In this document: in pieces, positions 41,867 to 53,356 of the stretch | How positions within the stretch are numbered: position 1 is the stretch's first letter | Layout of the letters: each line of letters opens with the position of its first letter | Assembly (NCBI RefSeq): GCF_000496075.1 | Contig: NZ_AWXZ01000038.1 | Span: forward strand, 1 to 64,000 | Length of the DNA: 64,000 nt | Direction of reading: 5' to 3' | Source: Lutibaculum baratangense AMV1 | GTDB taxonomy: Bacteria > Pseudomonadota > Alphaproteobacteria > Rhizobiales > Tepidamorphaceae | Program-made: the position numbers and the translations under genes | Notes under the pieces: model-generated | The model's database searches: none | What the model was told of the DNA's origin: nothing | What the model saw: only the letters and a program-made list of their open reading frames with translations

Positions 41867-43252
41867 ATGTCGACAGTTTCCACGAGCCCGCAGCTCATCC
41901 CGGCCGAGCGCGAGGTCGAACGGCTCCTGACGCTCCAGCCAGACGTGGAGACGGTGGAGATGCTGCTGACGGACACGAACGGGGTGATCCGCGGCAAGTG
42001 GGCGCCTCCGAGCACGCTTTCGAAGGTGTTCGACGGCGGCGTGCAACTGCCGCTTTCCCTGTTCGGCCTCGACGTTTGGGGCCGGGAGGTCCCGGAGACG
42101 GGGCTGCACATCGAGACGGGCGACCGTGACGGCAATTGTTACGGCGTGCCCGGCTCGCTCCTGCCCGTCACCTGGGCACGCCGGCCGACGGCGCAGGTGC
42201 TGATGACGATGCACGAGCCCGACGGCACGCCGTTCTTCGCCGATCCCCGCCACCGTCTCGCCTCGGTGCTCGAGCGCTTCCGGGAGAAGAACCTGAACCC
42301 TGTCGTGGCCTTCGAGCTCGAGTTCTACCTGCTCCGCCCCGGATTCGAGACGGAGGCGCAGGCGAGCCCCCTCCCCGTCAGTCATGGACGCGGCGGGCCG
42401 GAGCGGCAGCGCATGTACTCGATCGCGGAGCTTTCCTCCCAGGAGGACTTCTTCGCGAGCCTTCGCGAGGCGGCGGCCGCTCAGAACATACCCATCGACA
42501 CGATCATCTCGGAAGCGGGACCGGGGCAGTTCGAGGTGAACCTCGTTCACCGCGCCGACGCGATGGCGGCAGCCGACGACGCGCTGCTCCTCAGGCGCAT
42601 GATCGGCGGGGTCGCACGACGGCACGGCCTGCGAGCCTCGTTCATGGCCAAGCCCTTCCAGGAATGGCCGGGCAACGGCATGCACGTCCATGTGAGCCTC
42701 ACCGGCGCGGACGGCCTCAACGTCTTCGGGCGCGGCGAGGAGGGGGAGCGCGCCCTTCGGTCCGCGATCGCCGGCACCCTCGCCACGATGCCGGACTGCC
42801 TCGCCCTTTTCATCAACACGTTCAACGGCTTTCGCAGGCTCGCCCCCGGCAGCTACGCGCCGACCCGGGTGACATGGGGATCCAACAACCGCTCGGTCGC
42901 GGTTCGCGTGCCGATCTCGAAGCCGGAGGCGAACCGGCTCGAGCACCGCATCGCCGGGGCCGACGCCAACCCCTACCTCGTGCTCGCGGCCGTCCTGTCG
43001 GGCATGCTCCACGGCATGGAGGAGAAGCTCGACCCACCGGCCGCCGTGGAAGGCAACGCCTATGAGGGGGACGGTCAGGGGGCGGAGCTGACGGACTACA
43101 TGGAAGAGGCCGTCGAGGCCTTCGAAGCCTCGAGCTTCATCATCCACGCCTTCGGGGCGCGCTTCCGCCACCTCTTCACGGAGCTGAAGAAGGCCGAGCA
43201 GGCCGTCTTCGACGAGCGCATCTCGCGTCTGGAGCACGAGACCTATCTGTGA
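41867..43252 (+). CDS. second glutamine-synthetase-like ligase
   Basis: A 461-residue protein of the same fold as the PuuA-like ligase: DTNGVIRGKWAPPSTLSKVF, FELEFYLLRPGFE, EAGPGQFEVNLVH and FMAKPFQEWPGNGMHVHVS. It starts the plus-strand unit that continues with the polyamine-binding protein and transporter. A different amine substrate from the 39.6-kb paralogue is likely but cannot be read from sequence. Confidence 0.85.
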   Translation: MSTVSTSPQLIPAEREVERLLTLQPDVETVEMLLTDTNGVIRGKWAPPSTLSKVFDGGVQLPLSLFGLDVWGREVPETGLHIETGDRDGNCYGVPGSLLPVTWARRPTAQVLMTMHEPDGTPFFADPRHRLASVLERFREKNLNPVVAFELEFYLLRPGFETEAQASPLPVSHGRGGPERQRMYSIAELSSQEDFFASLREAAAAQNIPIDTIISEAGPGQFEVNLVHRADAMAAADDALLLRRMIGGVARRHGLRASFMAKPFQEWPGNGMHVHVSLTGADGLNVFGRGEEGERALRSAIAGTLATMPDCLALFINTFNGFRRLAPGSYAPTRVTWGSNNRSVAVRVPISKPEANRLEHRIAGADANPYLVLAAVLSGMLHGMEEKLDPPAAVEGNAYEGDGQGAELTDYMEEAVEAFEASSFIIHAFGARFRHLFTELKKAEQAVFDERISRLEHETYL

Positions 43253-43354
43253 TTTGGTGCGTTGCACGCGGAGCGCCCGCCAAGAGGCGCATCGACGCCC
43301 CACCCGAGAGGACCGAACAGAGTGAGCCCAGCCAACAGCCGGAAGGAGTACCGC

Positions 43355-44446
43355 ATGATCTCTCGTCTCGCCCTGGTCGCAGCCATGACGGCGGCGATCG
43401 GCACCACGGGTGCCGTGGCGCAGGAAAACGTCGTGAACGTCTACAACTGGTCGGACTATATCGACGAGGAGGTGCTTCAGGAGTTCACCCAAGAAACCGG
43501 CATCCGCGTCGTCTACGACGTCTTCGACTCCAACGACATTCTGGAGACCAAGCTGCTGGCTGGCGGCACGAACTACGACGTGGTGGTGCCGACGGGAACC
43601 TTCCTCGCACGGCAGATCCAGGCGGGTGTCTTCCAGGAGCTCGACAAGTCGAAGCTGCCGAACCTCGAGCATCAGTGGGACCGCATCTCCGAACGCATCG
43701 CCCGTTTCGACCCCGAGAACGAGCACGCCGTCAACTACATGTGGGGCACGACGGGGATCGGCTACAACGTCGACAAGATCAACGAGCGCATGGCTGACGC
43801 GCCCGTCGATTCCTGGGACATGATCTTCGACGAGGAGATCGTCTCGAAATTCGCCGACTGCGGCATCCATCTTCTCGACGCCGCCGACGAGCTGGTGCCC
43901 GCCGCCCTCAACTATCTCGGCCGCGACCCCGACTCCAAGAGCGACGAGGACATCGAGGCCGCCAAGGAGCTCCTGCTGAAGATCCGTCCGTACGTGCAGA
44001 AGTTCCACTCCTCGGAGTACATCAACGCCCTCGCGAACGGCGACATCTGCATGGCCGTCGGCTGGTCGGGCGACGTGCTGCAGGCGCGCGATCGCGCCGA
44101 GGAGGCCGGGAGCGGCGTGACGGTCGAGTACTCGATCCCGAAGGAAGGCGCGCTGATGTGGTTCGACAGCTTCGCCATTCCGAAGGACGCGCCGCATCCG
44201 GAGGCGGCGCATGCCTTCATCAACTTCATGATGAAGCCGGAGGTCGCCGCGAAGAACACCAACTACATCTTCTACGCGAGCGGCAGCGAAGGCGCACAGG
44301 AGTTCATCGACGAGGAGATCCTGAACGACCCGGCGATCTATCCCGACGACGAGGCGCTCGAGCGGCTCTACACCGTGAGCCCCTACGACCCGCGCTCGCA
44401 GCGCGTGCTCACGCGCGCCTGGACGCAGGTGAAGTCGGGCACCTGA
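43355..44446 (+). CDS. potF: putrescine/spermidine-binding periplasmic protein (PotF/PotD-like)
   Basis: A 363-residue substrate-binding protein. Signal peptide through GAVAQ (cleavage near 23), then VVNVYNWSDYIDEEVLQEF, GWSGDVLQARDRAEE and MWFDSFAIPKDAPHPEAA typical of polyamine-binding proteins. The start follows GGAAGGAG. A stable hairpin (44467-44492) lies behind it, before the permease genes, which would let the binding protein be made in excess. Confidence 0.92.
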   Translation: MISRLALVAAMTAAIGTTGAVAQENVVNVYNWSDYIDEEVLQEFTQETGIRVVYDVFDSNDILETKLLAGGTNYDVVVPTGTFLARQIQAGVFQELDKSKLPNLEHQWDRISERIARFDPENEHAVNYMWGTTGIGYNVDKINERMADAPVDSWDMIFDEEIVSKFADCGIHLLDAADELVPAALNYLGRDPDSKSDEDIEAAKELLLKIRPYVQKFHSSEYINALANGDICMAVGWSGDVLQARDRAEEAGSGVTVEYSIPKEGALMWFDSFAIPKDAPHPEAAHAFINFMMKPEVAAKNTNYIFYASGSEGAQEFIDEEILNDPAIYPDDEALERLYTVSPYDPRSQRVLTRAWTQVKSGT

Positions 44447-44466
44447 ACCCCCTTCACAATCTGACG

Positions 44467-44492
44467 GCCCGGGAGGCGGAGGCTTCCCGGGC
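44467..44492 (+). terminator. attenuator-like hairpin between potF and potG
   Basis: GCCCGGGA (44467-44474) pairs with TCCCGGGC (44485-44492). No T-run follows directly. It is placed where many ABC operons lower expression of the transporter genes relative to the binding protein. Confidence 0.5.
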
Positions 44493-44531
44493 TTCCCACT
44501 TTCGACGCTGGGGCCAGACGGGGGCTGACGG

Positions 44532-45677
<1,146 letters not shown>

Positions 45678-45686
45678 GAGGCGGCG

Positions 45687-46601
45687 ATGAACGGGTTCTC
45701 CACCAGTCGTGCCGGCCGCCTCATCGTGCGGCTCCTGCCCTACGCCTGGCTGCTCGTCTTCTTCCTCCTGCCGTTCCTGATCGTCTTCAAGATCTCGCTG
45801 TCGCAGGTGACGCTGGCGATACCGCCCTACATGCCGACCTTCGACCTCGTCGGCGGCATCTCGGGGCTGATGGACAGCGTGCGCCAGCTCTCCTTCGAGA
45901 ACTACGCCTTCCTCTTTTCCGACCGCCTCTACGTGCTGTCCTACCTGTCGAGCCTGCAGATCGCGGGGATCTCGACGCTGCTCGTCCTGATGATCGGCTA
46001 CCCGATCGCCTACGGCATGGCGCGCTCGCCGCGGGCCTGGCGGCCGACGCTCCTGATGCTCGTGATCCTGCCGTTCTGGACGAGCTTCCTGATCCGCGTC
46101 TACGCTTGGATCGGCATCCTGTCGCGCGAGGGGCTGCTCAACAACTTCCTCATGTCCACCGGCATCATCGACGCGCCGCTGACGATCCTGTCGACGAATA
46201 TCGCCGTCTATATCGGCATCGTCTATTCCTACCTGCCCTTCATGGTCCTGCCGCTCTACGCCTCGCTCGAGCGCATGGACGAGAGCCTGCTCGAGGCGGC
46301 CAACGACCTCGGCTGCCCGCCGCCGAAGACCTTCTGGGTGATCACGGTGCCGCTCTCGCTGCCGGGCATCGTCGCGGGGTGCTTCCTCGTCTTCATCCCC
46401 GCGGTCGGCGAGTTCGTGATCCCGGACCTCCTCGGCGGCTCCCAGACGCTGATGATCGGGCGCACGCTGTGGGCGGAGTTCTTCAACAACCGCGACTGGC
46501 CGCTCTCCTCCGCCGTGGCGGTGATCCTGCTCCTGATCCTGGTGATCCCGATCATGATCTTCCAGAACATGCAGCAGCGCCAGCAGGAGAAGAACTCGTG
46601 A
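45687..46601 (+). CDS. potH: polyamine ABC transporter permease
   Basis: A 304-residue permease with six membrane helices and the EAA loop EAANDLGCPPPKTFWVITVP. It begins 9 bases after potG and its stop overlaps the potI start (GTGA). PotH-type by order and length. Confidence 0.95.
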   Translation: MNGFSTSRAGRLIVRLLPYAWLLVFFLLPFLIVFKISLSQVTLAIPPYMPTFDLVGGISGLMDSVRQLSFENYAFLFSDRLYVLSYLSSLQIAGISTLLVLMIGYPIAYGMARSPRAWRPTLLMLVILPFWTSFLIRVYAWIGILSREGLLNNFLMSTGIIDAPLTILSTNIAVYIGIVYSYLPFMVLPLYASLERMDESLLEAANDLGCPPPKTFWVITVPLSLPGIVAGCFLVFIPAVGEFVIPDLLGGSQTLMIGRTLWAEFFNNRDWPLSSAVAVILLLILVIPIMIFQNMQQRQQEKNS

Positions 46602-47419
46602 GACGGGGGCCCTCCTGGTTCAACATCGTGTCGCTGCTGATCGGCTTCTCGTTCCTCTATCTGCCGATCGTGCTCCTGGTGATCTATTCGTTCAACGCCG
46701 GCCGCAACGTGGCGGTCTGGGCGGGCTGGTCGACGCGCTGGTACTCGGCGCTGCTGCAGAACCAGCAGCTGCTCGACGCGGCCTGGGTGACGCTGCGCGT
46801 CGCCTTCATCTCGGCGAGCGTCGCAACCGTCCTCGGCACGCTCGCCGCGCTCGTGCTCGTCCGCCAGGGGCGGTTCCACGGCCGCACGCTGTTCTCGGGC
46901 ATGGTCTACGCGCCGCTCGTCATGCCCGAGGTCATCACGGGCCTGTCGCTGCTGCTCCTGTTCGTCGCGATCAACTTCGACCGCGGCTTCTGGACCGTCA
47001 CGATCGCCCACATCACCTTCTCGATGTGCTTCGCCGCGGTCGTCGTGCAGTCCCGGCTCGTCACCTTCGACCGCTCGCTCGAGGAGGCGGCCATGGATCT
47101 CGGCTGCCCGCCGGCCAAGGCGTTCTTCCTCATCACCCTGCCGATCATCATGCCGGCGATCATCGCGGCCTGGATGCTCGCCTTCACCCTGTCGCTCGAC
47201 GATCTCGTGATCGCGAGCTTCACGACGGGGCCCGGCGCGACGACGCTGCCGATGCGCATCTACAGCGCCGTCCGGCTCGGCGTCACGCCGGAGATCAACG
47301 CGGTCTGCACGATCCTCGTCGGCGTGGTGGCGGTGGGGGTGCTCGTCGCCTCGGTCATCACGAAGCGCCAGGAGGCCGAGCGGCAGCGGGCCGAACGCAT
47401 GGCCGCGGCCAACCGCTAG
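46598..47419 (+). CDS. potI: polyamine ABC transporter permease
   Basis: A 273-residue permease with EAA loop EAAMDLGCPPAKAFFLITLP. It starts at GTG 46598, overlapping the potH stop by four bases, and ends by overlapping the convergent AsmA-like gene by four bases. PotI-type by order. Confidence 0.94.
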   Translation: MRRGPSWFNIVSLLIGFSFLYLPIVLLVIYSFNAGRNVAVWAGWSTRWYSALLQNQQLLDAAWVTLRVAFISASVATVLGTLAALVLVRQGRFHGRTLFSGMVYAPLVMPEVITGLSLLLLFVAINFDRGFWTVTIAHITFSMCFAAVVVQSRLVTFDRSLEEAAMDLGCPPAKAFFLITLPIIMPAIIAAWMLAFTLSLDDLVIASFTTGPGATTLPMRIYSAVRLGVTPEINAVCTILVGVVAVGVLVASVITKRQEAERQRAERMAAANR

Positions 47420-49347
47420 CGCGGGACGGCGCGCAGGCGCAGGGGCAGGCGCTCTCCGGACGCCACACCGCCGACACGGCCCCTGAGCGCCCCTGCATCG
47501 AAGGCGATCGGGTCGGCTGCGGCCCGCGGCACGACCTGCTCGAGGAGCCAGTCCGCAGACGGGTAGATCCGCGGCGAGGAGACCTTGCCGCGAATGACCA
47601 GAGGGAGCTCGGCGATCGCGGCGTCGTCAGCCTCTGCCTCGAGTAGCCTCGCGACCGCGCGCGCGTCGAGCGTCGCCTGAGGTAGCGACATGACGCCGGC
47701 GCCTTCCAACTCCACCTCTCCCGCGTCGAGACGCAACTCCTCGGTCGAGACGACGCCATGGGAGACGGTGAAGGGAATCGAGAGCGCCCGGAAGCTCGTC
47801 GTGCCGTCCCCCGCCCGCACGAGCGCGTCGGCCCGACCGGACCGCAGGGCTTCGGCGAGGTCGCCGGCATCGAAGAGACTGACGCTGCCGTCCACGAGCT
47901 TCAAAGCCCCGCGGCCCCGAAGCGACTGGAGGATTTCGCCGGCCGTCGCTCCCTCGGCATTGCCGTTGAACCGAAAGCTGCCGCGCCCGCGGAGCGCGTC
48001 GAAAGCACCGAGGGACAGGAGAAGCGGCTGCACCTCCATGTCGTCGAGCGCGATGACAAAGTCCCATTTCGGATCGCCGCCGATCGTCGTCAGGTTCAAT
48101 GTCCCGGCGCCGATGCCTCCGAACACCTCCGTCTCTCCGACGCCGAGCATCAGGGCCTGCCGGCGGGAGGTGAGCGTGGCTGCCGTCCGCCCGAGCGCCG
48201 TCTCGCCGAGCAGCACCCGCGCCGCCGATATGCGGACATCGAAAGCGAGTGCGTCCACGAAGTCGGGTATGAGGTCGGCGTGGAGCGCGAAGGCGGTTTC
48301 GCGGTCACCGTCAAGGGACGCGACGTCTCCCCGCCGATACTCGTTCAGGTCGACCGTCTCGTAGGCGAGCGTGCCGCGCACCATGGGCAGGTCGGACCCG
48401 AGGGCGAGCTCGAGCGTCCCCTCCCCGCGATTGCCGTCGAGCATGACCTCCGCATCCGAGAGCGATGCGGAGCCCCCGATGAGATGAAGCCGACCGCGCA
48501 GCGCGATCTCGTTCAGACCCGGTCCCGGATCGGGGCTCCTTCCCATGAGCTTGAGCGCATTGCGCAGCGACGCGGAGGTCAGGTCGACCGTGCCGTCCAG
48601 GAGCAGATCGCCCACGAGGCTCGCCTGGCCGTCAAAGACGAGCTTCGTGCCGGCACCGTCGAGCCTGACGCCGATGTCCGAAGGATCCTTGCGCAGCAGG
48701 CGCAGCGGCTCGGCGACGGAGAACTCTCCGTTGAAGATCTCGCCCCGCCAGACCCCGGACAACCGGCTCTCGAGGGCACGACCGAGACGGGGCCACACGA
48801 TCTTGCCGCTGAGGGCGGACATCTCCTCCCGGAGGCCGCTCCCTTCGTCGTGATAGGCGAGCCTGCCGTCCTCGATCCGCAACCTGCCGATGCGCGCGCC
48901 ACGCGAGGCCTCCGCCGCCTCCTCGGAGCCCCGAGCGGCCCTTCCCAGGAGACCTCCGGCACCTGCTTCCCAGTTGCCGGTGCCGTCTTCCGCACGCACC
49001 AGAGCGACACGCGGCCGCACCAGCGTGAAGGTGTCGAGGGAGAGGCGGCCCGTCAGCAGCTTCCACGCGTCGAACTCGCCGACCAGGCGGTCCGCGGTGG
49101 CGATCGGCTGGCCGCCTCCCTTCCCCAGGAAGGCGACGTCGTCGAGCTCGAAACGCAGATGGGGAAACAGGCTGAGCCGCGTCCTGCCCCGCACCACCGT
49201 CTCGAGGCCCGTCAGTTCAGCGGCCTGGCCGACGACCCGCGCACGCACGGCCTCCGGCGAGACGAGGACGCTGACGACGGCCAGCAGGACGGCGAGCACG
49301 AACGCCGCTCCGAACGAGGCGAAGATCAGCCTTCTCAACAGCGCCAT
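47416..49347 (-). CDS. AsmA-family envelope protein
   Basis: A 643-residue protein with an N-terminal anchor helix (about 9-29) and a long beta-rich periplasmic part with AsmA-like segments (LTGLETVVRGRTRLSLFPHL, SLFDAGDLAEALRSGRADA). Such proteins take part in phospholipid transport and outer-membrane biogenesis. ATG 49347 is used; ATG 49362 is also possible. Confidence 0.85.
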   Translation of the reverse strand: MALLRRLIFASFGAAFVLAVLLAVVSVLVSPEAVRARVVGQAAELTGLETVVRGRTRLSLFPHLRFELDDVAFLGKGGGQPIATADRLVGEFDAWKLLTGRLSLDTFTLVRPRVALVRAEDGTGNWEAGAGGLLGRAARGSEEAAEASRGARIGRLRIEDGRLAYHDEGSGLREEMSALSGKIVWPRLGRALESRLSGVWRGEIFNGEFSVAEPLRLLRKDPSDIGVRLDGAGTKLVFDGQASLVGDLLLDGTVDLTSASLRNALKLMGRSPDPGPGLNEIALRGRLHLIGGSASLSDAEVMLDGNRGEGTLELALGSDLPMVRGTLAYETVDLNEYRRGDVASLDGDRETAFALHADLIPDFVDALAFDVRISAARVLLGETALGRTAATLTSRRQALMLGVGETEVFGGIGAGTLNLTTIGGDPKWDFVIALDDMEVQPLLLSLGAFDALRGRGSFRFNGNAEGATAGEILQSLRGRGALKLVDGSVSLFDAGDLAEALRSGRADALVRAGDGTTSFRALSIPFTVSHGVVSTEELRLDAGEVELEGAGVMSLPQATLDARAVARLLEAEADDAAIAELPLVIRGKVSSPRIYPSADWLLEQVVPRAAADPIAFDAGALRGRVGGVASGERLPLRLRAVPR

Positions 49348-49649
49348 CCGGCCCCACCTCATAGCGGCATCGGGAGGGTGCTCACCGGGGAGCACCCGGT
49401 ATCACGGGCAGCACGCCCGTTCAGCGGGACGTCGATGACGAGCACGCCACGCCGTCGCGCGGCTCCGCGGCGCCCGGGCACAGAACTCACCGGCCGCCTC
49501 CGGCGCGTCGCGGCCGACGAACGCAAGGCGTATGGGCGCTCCATTCCCAGTCTGGTACAGCGCCACCCTCACCCGCGTCAAATGAAGCGCGCTTGGCGGC
49601 CGAGTTCGACGTGTGGCAGAAGGGGACATACCGCAAGGAGAGCCCCTTC
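49348..49649. other. divergent region between AsmA-like and acetoacetyl-CoA synthetase genes
   Basis: About 300 bases without a supported gene; it should hold promoters for both directions. In-frame codons precede the synthetase start but lack family sequence. An AAGGAG site at about 49,635-49,640 marks the synthetase start at 49,650. Confidence 0.5.
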
Positions 49650-51608
49650 ATGACCGAGACGCCTCTCTGGACTCCGCCCGTCGGGCTCGCCAGCCAGGCC
49701 GCCATCTCACGCTTCATGGACCTCGTCTCCGCACACGCCGGGGAGGACATCGGAGATTACAGGGCCCTCCACGGCTATTCCGTGGCGAACCCCGCCGACT
49801 TCTGGTCGCTGCTGTGGGACTTCTGCGAGGTGAAGGGCGAGAAGGGCCAGGCCATCCTCGCGCATCCCGAGCGGATGCCGGGGGCCTCGTTCTTCCCCGA
49901 GGCGAGCCTCAACTATGCGGAGAACATGCTGCGGCGGACGGGCGCTCACGAGGCGATCGTGTTCCGTGGGGAGGACAAGGCCGAGCGGAGGATGAGCTGG
50001 GACGATCTCTCGGCCCTCGTGTCGCGGCTGCAGCAGTCGTACCGCGCCCACGGCGTGGAGCCGGGCGACCGGGTGGCGGCGATCCTGCCGAACATGCCGG
50101 AGGCGGTCGCCGCCTTCTACGCCGCCTCCTCGATCGGGGCCGTGTGGTCGTCCTGCTCACCCGATTTCGGAGAGCGGGGCGTCCTCGATCGCTTCGGCCA
50201 GATCGAGCCGAAGATCCTGATCGTCTGCGACGGCTACTGGTATGCCGGCAAGCGAATCGACATTCGCGACAGGCTGCAGTCGATCGTGCGGCAGTTGCCG
50301 AGCGTGGAACAGGTGATCGTCGTGCCGTATCTCGGCGAGGCCGAGGCCGTCGCGGAGACGCTGCCCGGCGCCCTGCCCCTCTCCACCGCACTCTCGCCGT
50401 TCGAAGCGCGCGAGGTCGGCTACACGCGGCTGCCCTTCACGCACCCTCTCTACATCCTGTTCTCGAGCGGCACGACGGGCGTGCCGAAGTGCATCGTGCA
50501 TGGCCAAGGCGGCGCGCTCCTGCAGCACCTGAAGGAGCACCGGCTGCACTGCGACGTGAGGCCTGGCGACCGCGTCTTCTACTTCACCACGCTCGGCTGG
50601 ATGATGTGGAACTGGCTCGTCTCGGCCCCGGCCTCCGAGGCGACGCTCGTGCTCTATGACGGCTCGCCGATGCACCCGGAGCCGAAGGTGCTGTTCGACT
50701 ATGCGGAGGCGGAGCGCATCAGCCTCTTCGGAACGTCGGCCAAGTTCATCGACGCCGCCCGGAAGGCGGCCCTCGAGCCGGCGAAGACGCACGACCTGGA
50801 GGCGCTGAGGCTCATCGCCTCGACGGGCTCGCCGCTCGCACCCGAAGGCTACGACTACGTCTACGCCTCGGTGAAGCCCGACGTGCAGCTCGCGTCGATC
50901 TCCGGCGGCACCGATCTCGTCTCGTGCTTCGTCCTCGGCAACCCGATCGAGCCCGTCTGGCGCGGCGAGATCCAGGGACCCGGCCTCGGCATGGCGGTGG
51001 ACGTCTGGGACGAGAGCGGCAAGCCGTGCCCGCCCGGCGTGAAGGGCGAGCTCGTCTGCACGAAGCCCTTCCCGACGATGCCGATCATGTTCTGGAACGA
51101 TCCCGACGGCGCCAAGTATCGCGGGGCCTATTTCGAGCGCTTCGAGAACGTGTGGTGCCACGGCGACTTCGCGGAATGGACCGGGCATGGCGGCATCGTC
51201 ATCCACGGCCGCTCCGATGCGACGCTCAACCCCGGCGGCGTCCGCATCGGCACGGCGGAAATCTATGCCCAGGTCGAGCAGCTGCCCGAGATCCTCGAGT
51301 CGATCGCCATAGGCCAGGAGTGGCAGGGCGACGTGCGCATCGTGCTCTTCGTCCGGCTCGCGGAGGGCGCCAGCCTCGACGAGGCATTGGTCGACGCGAT
51401 CAAGCAGAAGATCCGCACCGGCGCGAGCCCGCGCCACGTGCCCGCCAGGATCGTCGCCGTCGACGACATCCCGCGCACGAAGTCGGGCAAGATCACCGAG
51501 CTCGCCGTGCGAGACGTCGTGCACGGCCGCGAGGTGAAGAACCAGGAGGCGCTGGCGAACCCGCAGGCGCTCGATCTCTACCGCGACCTCGAGGCGCTGC
51601 GGAGCTGA
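49650..51608 (+). CDS. acetoacetyl-CoA synthetase
   Basis: A 652-residue acyl-AMP-forming ligase: [20 protein letters not shown] (P-loop), [29 protein letters not shown] and the catalytic lysine in [12 protein letters not shown]. It activates acetoacetate, which feeds ketone-body use and poly-hydroxybutyrate turnover; a phasin gene at 58 kb fits. ATG 49650 follows AAGGAG. Confidence 0.93.
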   Translation: MTETPLWTPPVGLASQAAISRFMDLVSAHAGEDIGDYRALHGYSVANPADFWSLLWDFCEVKGEKGQAILAHPERMPGASFFPEASLNYAENMLRRTGAHEAIVFRGEDKAERRMSWDDLSALVSRLQQSYRAHGVEPGDRVAAILPNMPEAVAAFYAASSIGAVWSSCSPDFGERGVLDRFGQIEPKILIVCDGYWYAGKRIDIRDRLQSIVRQLPSVEQVIVVPYLGEAEAVAETLPGALPLSTALSPFEAREVGYTRLPFTHPLYILFSSGTTGVPKCIVHGQGGALLQHLKEHRLHCDVRPGDRVFYFTTLGWMMWNWLVSAPASEATLVLYDGSPMHPEPKVLFDYAEAERISLFGTSAKFIDAARKAALEPAKTHDLEALRLIASTGSPLAPEGYDYVYASVKPDVQLASISGGTDLVSCFVLGNPIEPVWRGEIQGPGLGMAVDVWDESGKPCPPGVKGELVCTKPFPTMPIMFWNDPDGAKYRGAYFERFENVWCHGDFAEWTGHGGIVIHGRSDATLNPGGVRIGTAEIYAQVEQLPEILESIAIGQEWQGDVRIVLFVRLAEGASLDEALVDAIKQKIRTGASPRHVPARIVAVDDIPRTKSGKITELAVRDVVHGREVKNQEALANPQALDLYRDLEALRS

Positions 51609-51611
51609 CGC

Positions 51612-53291
51612 TCAAGGCGCGGGAGCCAGGCCCTCCGCCGTCACCTGCCGGGTGGTGCGCGAGGTCCTGGCGAGCAGGATCACCGGCACCACGCCGACCC
51701 CGACGATGACGAGGGCGCCGAGAGCGCCCTTGTCGACCATCTCCATCGACGCATAGCTGTAGACGGTCGTCGCCAGCGTCTCGAAGTTGAACGGGCGCAG
51801 CAGGAGCGTGGCCGGCAGCTCCTTCATCGAATCGACGAAGACGAGGAGCCCCGCCGTCGCCAGGGCCGGCCGCATCAGGGGCAGGTGCACCTCCCGCAGC
51901 GTCGCGAGCGGGGTGCGGCCGAGCGAGCGCGCCGCCATGTCGAGATGCGGCGAGATGCGGCCGAGACCGGCCTCTATGGCGCCGTGCGACACCGCGAAGA
52001 ACCTCGTCGTGTAGGCGTAGACGAGGGCTGCCCCCGAGCCTGTCAGGAGAAGCCCGGTCGCGATGCCGAAGGTCGTGCGCATGGCCCCGTCGACCGCGTT
52101 GTCGAAGGCGGCGAGCGGCACGAGGATGCCGACGGCGAGCACCGTGCCCGGCACGGCGTAGCCGATGCCGGCGAGACGGCCGGCGAGCCTCACCGTGCCC
52201 GAGCCGGTGAGGCGGACGGCGTAGGTGACGGTGACCGCCGTGACCACCGCCACGAAGGCCGCGATCACCGACAGGACGAAGCTGTTGCGCGCGAAGTCCG
52301 CATAGGCTGTGAGGTTCGTGCGGGGCAGCTCGGCGATGGCCGCGTCGGCGAGATAGAGGGCGGGCGCGACGAAGCCGAGGAAGACCGGCAGCGCGCAGGC
52401 GAGCGCCGCCAGAGCCGCCTTGCCGCCACGCAGCGGCAGGATGCGCGCGGGACGGGCGCGCGTGCCGTGATCGTGGAAACGCTGGGCGCGCCGGCCGTGG
52501 CGCTCGATCACCAGGAGGACGAAGACGACGAGCAGCATCGCGCAGGCGATCTGGGCGGCGCCGCCGAGATTGGCGCGGTTCGTCCAGGTCGCGTAGACGG
52601 ACACGGTGAGGGTGCGGACGCCGAGAAACTGCATCGCGCCGATGTCGTTCAGGCACTCCATCAGCGCGAGCGTCACCCCGACGACGGCGGACGGGCGCGC
52701 GAGAGGCAGCGCGACGTGCCAGAAGGTCGCCACCGGTCCGCGCCCCAGCGCCCGGCTGACGTCGAGCACGGAGGCCGACTGCATCAGGAAGCTCGCCCGG
52801 GCCGCGAGGTAGACATAGGGGTAGAGCACGAGCGACATCAGGGCGATGGCGCCGCCGAGCGAGCGTATCTCCGGGAACCAGTAGTCGCGCGAGGAGGTGA
52901 AGCCGAAGAGCGAGCGGATCATGCTCTGCACGGGGCCGAGATAGTCGAGGATCTCGACATAGGTGTAGGCGGCCACGTAGGTCGGCACCGCGAGCGGCAG
53001 GAGCAGCATCCAGTCGAAGAGCCGCCGGCCGGGGAAGTCGTGCATCGTCACGAGCCACGCCGTCGCCAGGCCGATCACGGCGGTCGTGAGGCCCACGCCG
53101 AGCATCAGGAGCCCCGTGACGCGGGTCGAGTCGATGAGGACCGTGCGGACGAGATGCGGCCACACCGTCCAATCGCCGCGCAGGGCGATGACCGTGATCG
53201 AGATGAGCGGCATCAGCGCCACGATGGCGACGAGGGAGCAGAGGACGACGGCGATCTTCTCGCCCCTCCCCCTGCGCCGCCACGTGAGCAC
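51612..53291 (-). CDS. ferric-iron ABC transporter permease (FbpB-like, two-domain)
   Basis: A 559-residue permease with two repeats of about six helices. EAA-like loops are RALGRGPVATFWHVALPLAR and RSLGRTPLATLREVHLP. Partner of the binding protein encoded upstream. GTG 53291 is marked, but the frame is open to CTG overlapping the fbpA stop, and that start may be the real one. No ATPase gene accompanies the pair. It converges on the synthetase gene with 3 bases between. Confidence 0.88.
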   Translation of the reverse strand: MLTWRRRGRGEKIAVVLCSLVAIVALMPLISITVIALRGDWTVWPHLVRTVLIDSTRVTGLLMLGVGLTTAVIGLATAWLVTMHDFPGRRLFDWMLLLPLAVPTYVAAYTYVEILDYLGPVQSMIRSLFGFTSSRDYWFPEIRSLGGAIALMSLVLYPYVYLAARASFLMQSASVLDVSRALGRGPVATFWHVALPLARPSAVVGVTLALMECLNDIGAMQFLGVRTLTVSVYATWTNRANLGGAAQIACAMLLVVFVLLVIERHGRRAQRFHDHGTRARPARILPLRGGKAALAALACALPVFLGFVAPALYLADAAIAELPRTNLTAYADFARNSFVLSVIAAFVAVVTAVTVTYAVRLTGSGTVRLAGRLAGIGYAVPGTVLAVGILVPLAAFDNAVDGAMRTTFGIATGLLLTGSGAALVYAYTTRFFAVSHGAIEAGLGRISPHLDMAARSLGRTPLATLREVHLPLMRPALATAGLLVFVDSMKELPATLLLRPFNFETLATTVYSYASMEMVDKGALGALVIVGVGVVPVILLARTSRTTRQVTAEGLAPAP

Positions 53292-53356
53292 GGCCCGCCC
53301 AAGCGCAGACGGCGGAGATTCCTCCGCCGTCGCGTCCCCGATATTCGCCGATGCGG

